Origin: Polyangium sp. y55x31
GTDB lineage: Bacteria; Myxococcota_A; Polyangia; Polyangiales; Polyangiaceae
Direction: 5' to 3'
Length of the DNA: 64,000 nt
NCBI RefSeq assembly: GCF_029946505.1
Contig: NZ_JARZHG010000017.1
Span: 62,001-126,000 of the forward strand
Shown here: one piece after another, positions 63,316 through 64,000 of the stretch
How positions within the stretch are numbered: the first letter of the stretch is position 1
Layout: each line of letters begins with the position of its first letter
Made by a program: the position numbers and the translations under genes
The notes under the pieces: model-generated
The model's database searches: none
What the model was told of the DNA's origin: nothing
What the model saw: the letters and a program-made list of their open reading frames with translations, nothing else

Positions 63316-64000
63316 GGTCATCCTCCCTCAGCGCGCTCACTGCATCGTCGTCGAGCTGCTCGATCGCCTCGAGCAGCCGCTCCAGGTCTCCGTCGCCGGG
63401 CACGGCGTCGAGGTGCTCGGCGAGCGCCGACGCGAACGCCTCGAGCGTGGGCACCTGGAAGATCAGCGCGAGCGGCACACGCACCGGCAGCTCCTTCTCC
63501 AGCCTCGCGACGACGCGCGTTGCGAGGAGCGAGTGCCCTCCCAGGTCGAAGAAGCTGTGATGGACGCCCACGCGCTCGACGCCGAGCACCTCGCCCCAGA
63601 TCCGCGCGACGAGCCGCTCGAGCTCGGTGCGCGGCTCGACCAGCGCGGCGAGCGTCGCGCCCGCGTCCGGCGGCGGAAGCGCCGCCCTGTCGAGCTTCCC
63701 GTTCGACGTCACGGGCAACGCGCGCAAGAAGACCCACGCGGCCGGGACCATGTAGTCCGGCAGCTCGGCGTGGAGGGCCTCGCGCAGCGCGTCCGCTTCG
63801 AGGCGCGCGCCTTCTTCGACGGCGACGTAGGCGACGAGCCTGCGATCCCCCGGGCGATCTTCGCGGAGCAGCACGGACGCCGCGTGGACGCCGGGTTGTG
63901 CTGCGAGCCTGGCCTCGATCTCGCCGAGCTCGATCCGGTAGCCACGGAGCTTCACCTGGCCATCGGTTCGACCGAGATACTCGATGCTCCCGTCGGGGCG
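63308..64000 (-). CDS. NRPS, C-terminal A-T portion (5' end outside window)
   Basis: 231 codons in frame to the right edge. Visible: end of an adenylation domain ([21 protein letters not shown]8; [12 protein letters not shown]10 Lys) and a thiolation domain ([17 protein letters not shown], pantetheine Ser), then a short C-terminal linker. No condensation or thioesterase domain follows, so it hands the chain to the next protein. Stop overlaps the next gene start by 8 nt, one operon. Upstream domains and amino-acid choice cannot be read here. Confidence 0.95.
   Translation of the reverse strand, partial: RPDGSIEYLGRTDGQVKLRGYRIELGEIEARLAAQPGVHAASVLLREDRPGDRRLVAYVAVEEGARLEADALREALHAELPDYMVPAAWVFLRALPVTSNGKLDRAALPPPDAGATLAALVEPRTELERLVARIWGEVLGVERVGVHHSFFDLGGHSLLATRVVARLEKELPVRVPLALIFQVPTLEAFASALAEHLDAVPGDGDLERLLEAIEQLDDDAVSALREDDHE

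Noticed and set aside
1..64000. tRNA, rRNA and insertion-sequence transposase genes
   Set aside because: No cloverleaf-compatible TTCGA-containing stretch, rRNA segment or transposase motif was recognised on reading both strands; short ncRNAs cannot be excluded by eye.

Overview
The window looks like chromosomal DNA of a myxobacterium, most likely Polyangiales (Sorangium or Polyangium type). Three things point there: very high GC with strongly GC-biased third codon positions; many eukaryotic-type Ser/Thr kinases fused to ATPase, cyclase-homology and TPR regions; and a cell-surface protein with a MYXO-CTERM-like tail. Gene calls come from reading both strands. No rRNA, tRNA or CRISPR array was seen.

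Layout. 1-2529: 3' part of a large kinase/ATPase signalling protein (minus). 2764-7706: lipoprotein amidohydrolase, membrane protein, berberine-bridge oxidoreductase, MFS exporter. 7699-10827: PEP-utilising phosphotransferase-like enzyme divergent from a TetR regulator. 10833-14768: zinc-finger/kinase/TPR protein divergent from a sigma-70 factor. 15-18 kb: small lipoprotein and a TetR-P450 operon with a doubly palindromic operator. 18-26 kb: accessory genes (AraC remnant, GST, DJ-1/PfpI with divergent LysR, DUF488, methyltransferase, MYXO-CTERM protein). 26.3-40.4 kb: sigma-54 activator, a 1334-residue kinase/cyclase-homology/ATPase protein, a 91-residue leader-like protein, an unknown protein, a haem-motif lipoprotein, and then a set with a GATase-like protein, a ferritin-like protein, a zinc protease and an unknown. 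40.5-46.7 kb: AraC-aldo/keto reductase operon, YhhN protein, a nested palindromic repeat element, FIST protein and small proteins. 46.9-57.0 kb: a thiazole/oxazole-modified microcin (TOMM)-type locus. 57.2-64 kb: GST, MFS exporter and the end of a non-ribosomal peptide synthetase (NRPS) assembly line that continues past the right edge.

The most interesting system is the TOMM-type locus plus its satellite 15 kb upstream. It has a kinase/cyclase-homology protein, a fused docking-protein/YcaO cyclodehydratase and an amidohydrolase on the plus strand. On the minus strand a second, full-length kinase/cyclase/ATPase protein is followed by a protein with two tandem nitrile-hydratase-like leader peptide (NHLP) domains behind a possible lipoprotein signal. 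The satellite repeats the order kinase/cyclase/ATPase then small leader-like protein, and is preceded by a sigma-54 activator gene. The cyclase-homology domains of all three kinases lack the first metal-binding aspartate, so they look like pseudo-cyclases. No conventional Cys/Ser/Thr-rich core peptide is obvious, which leaves the substrate of this machinery open.
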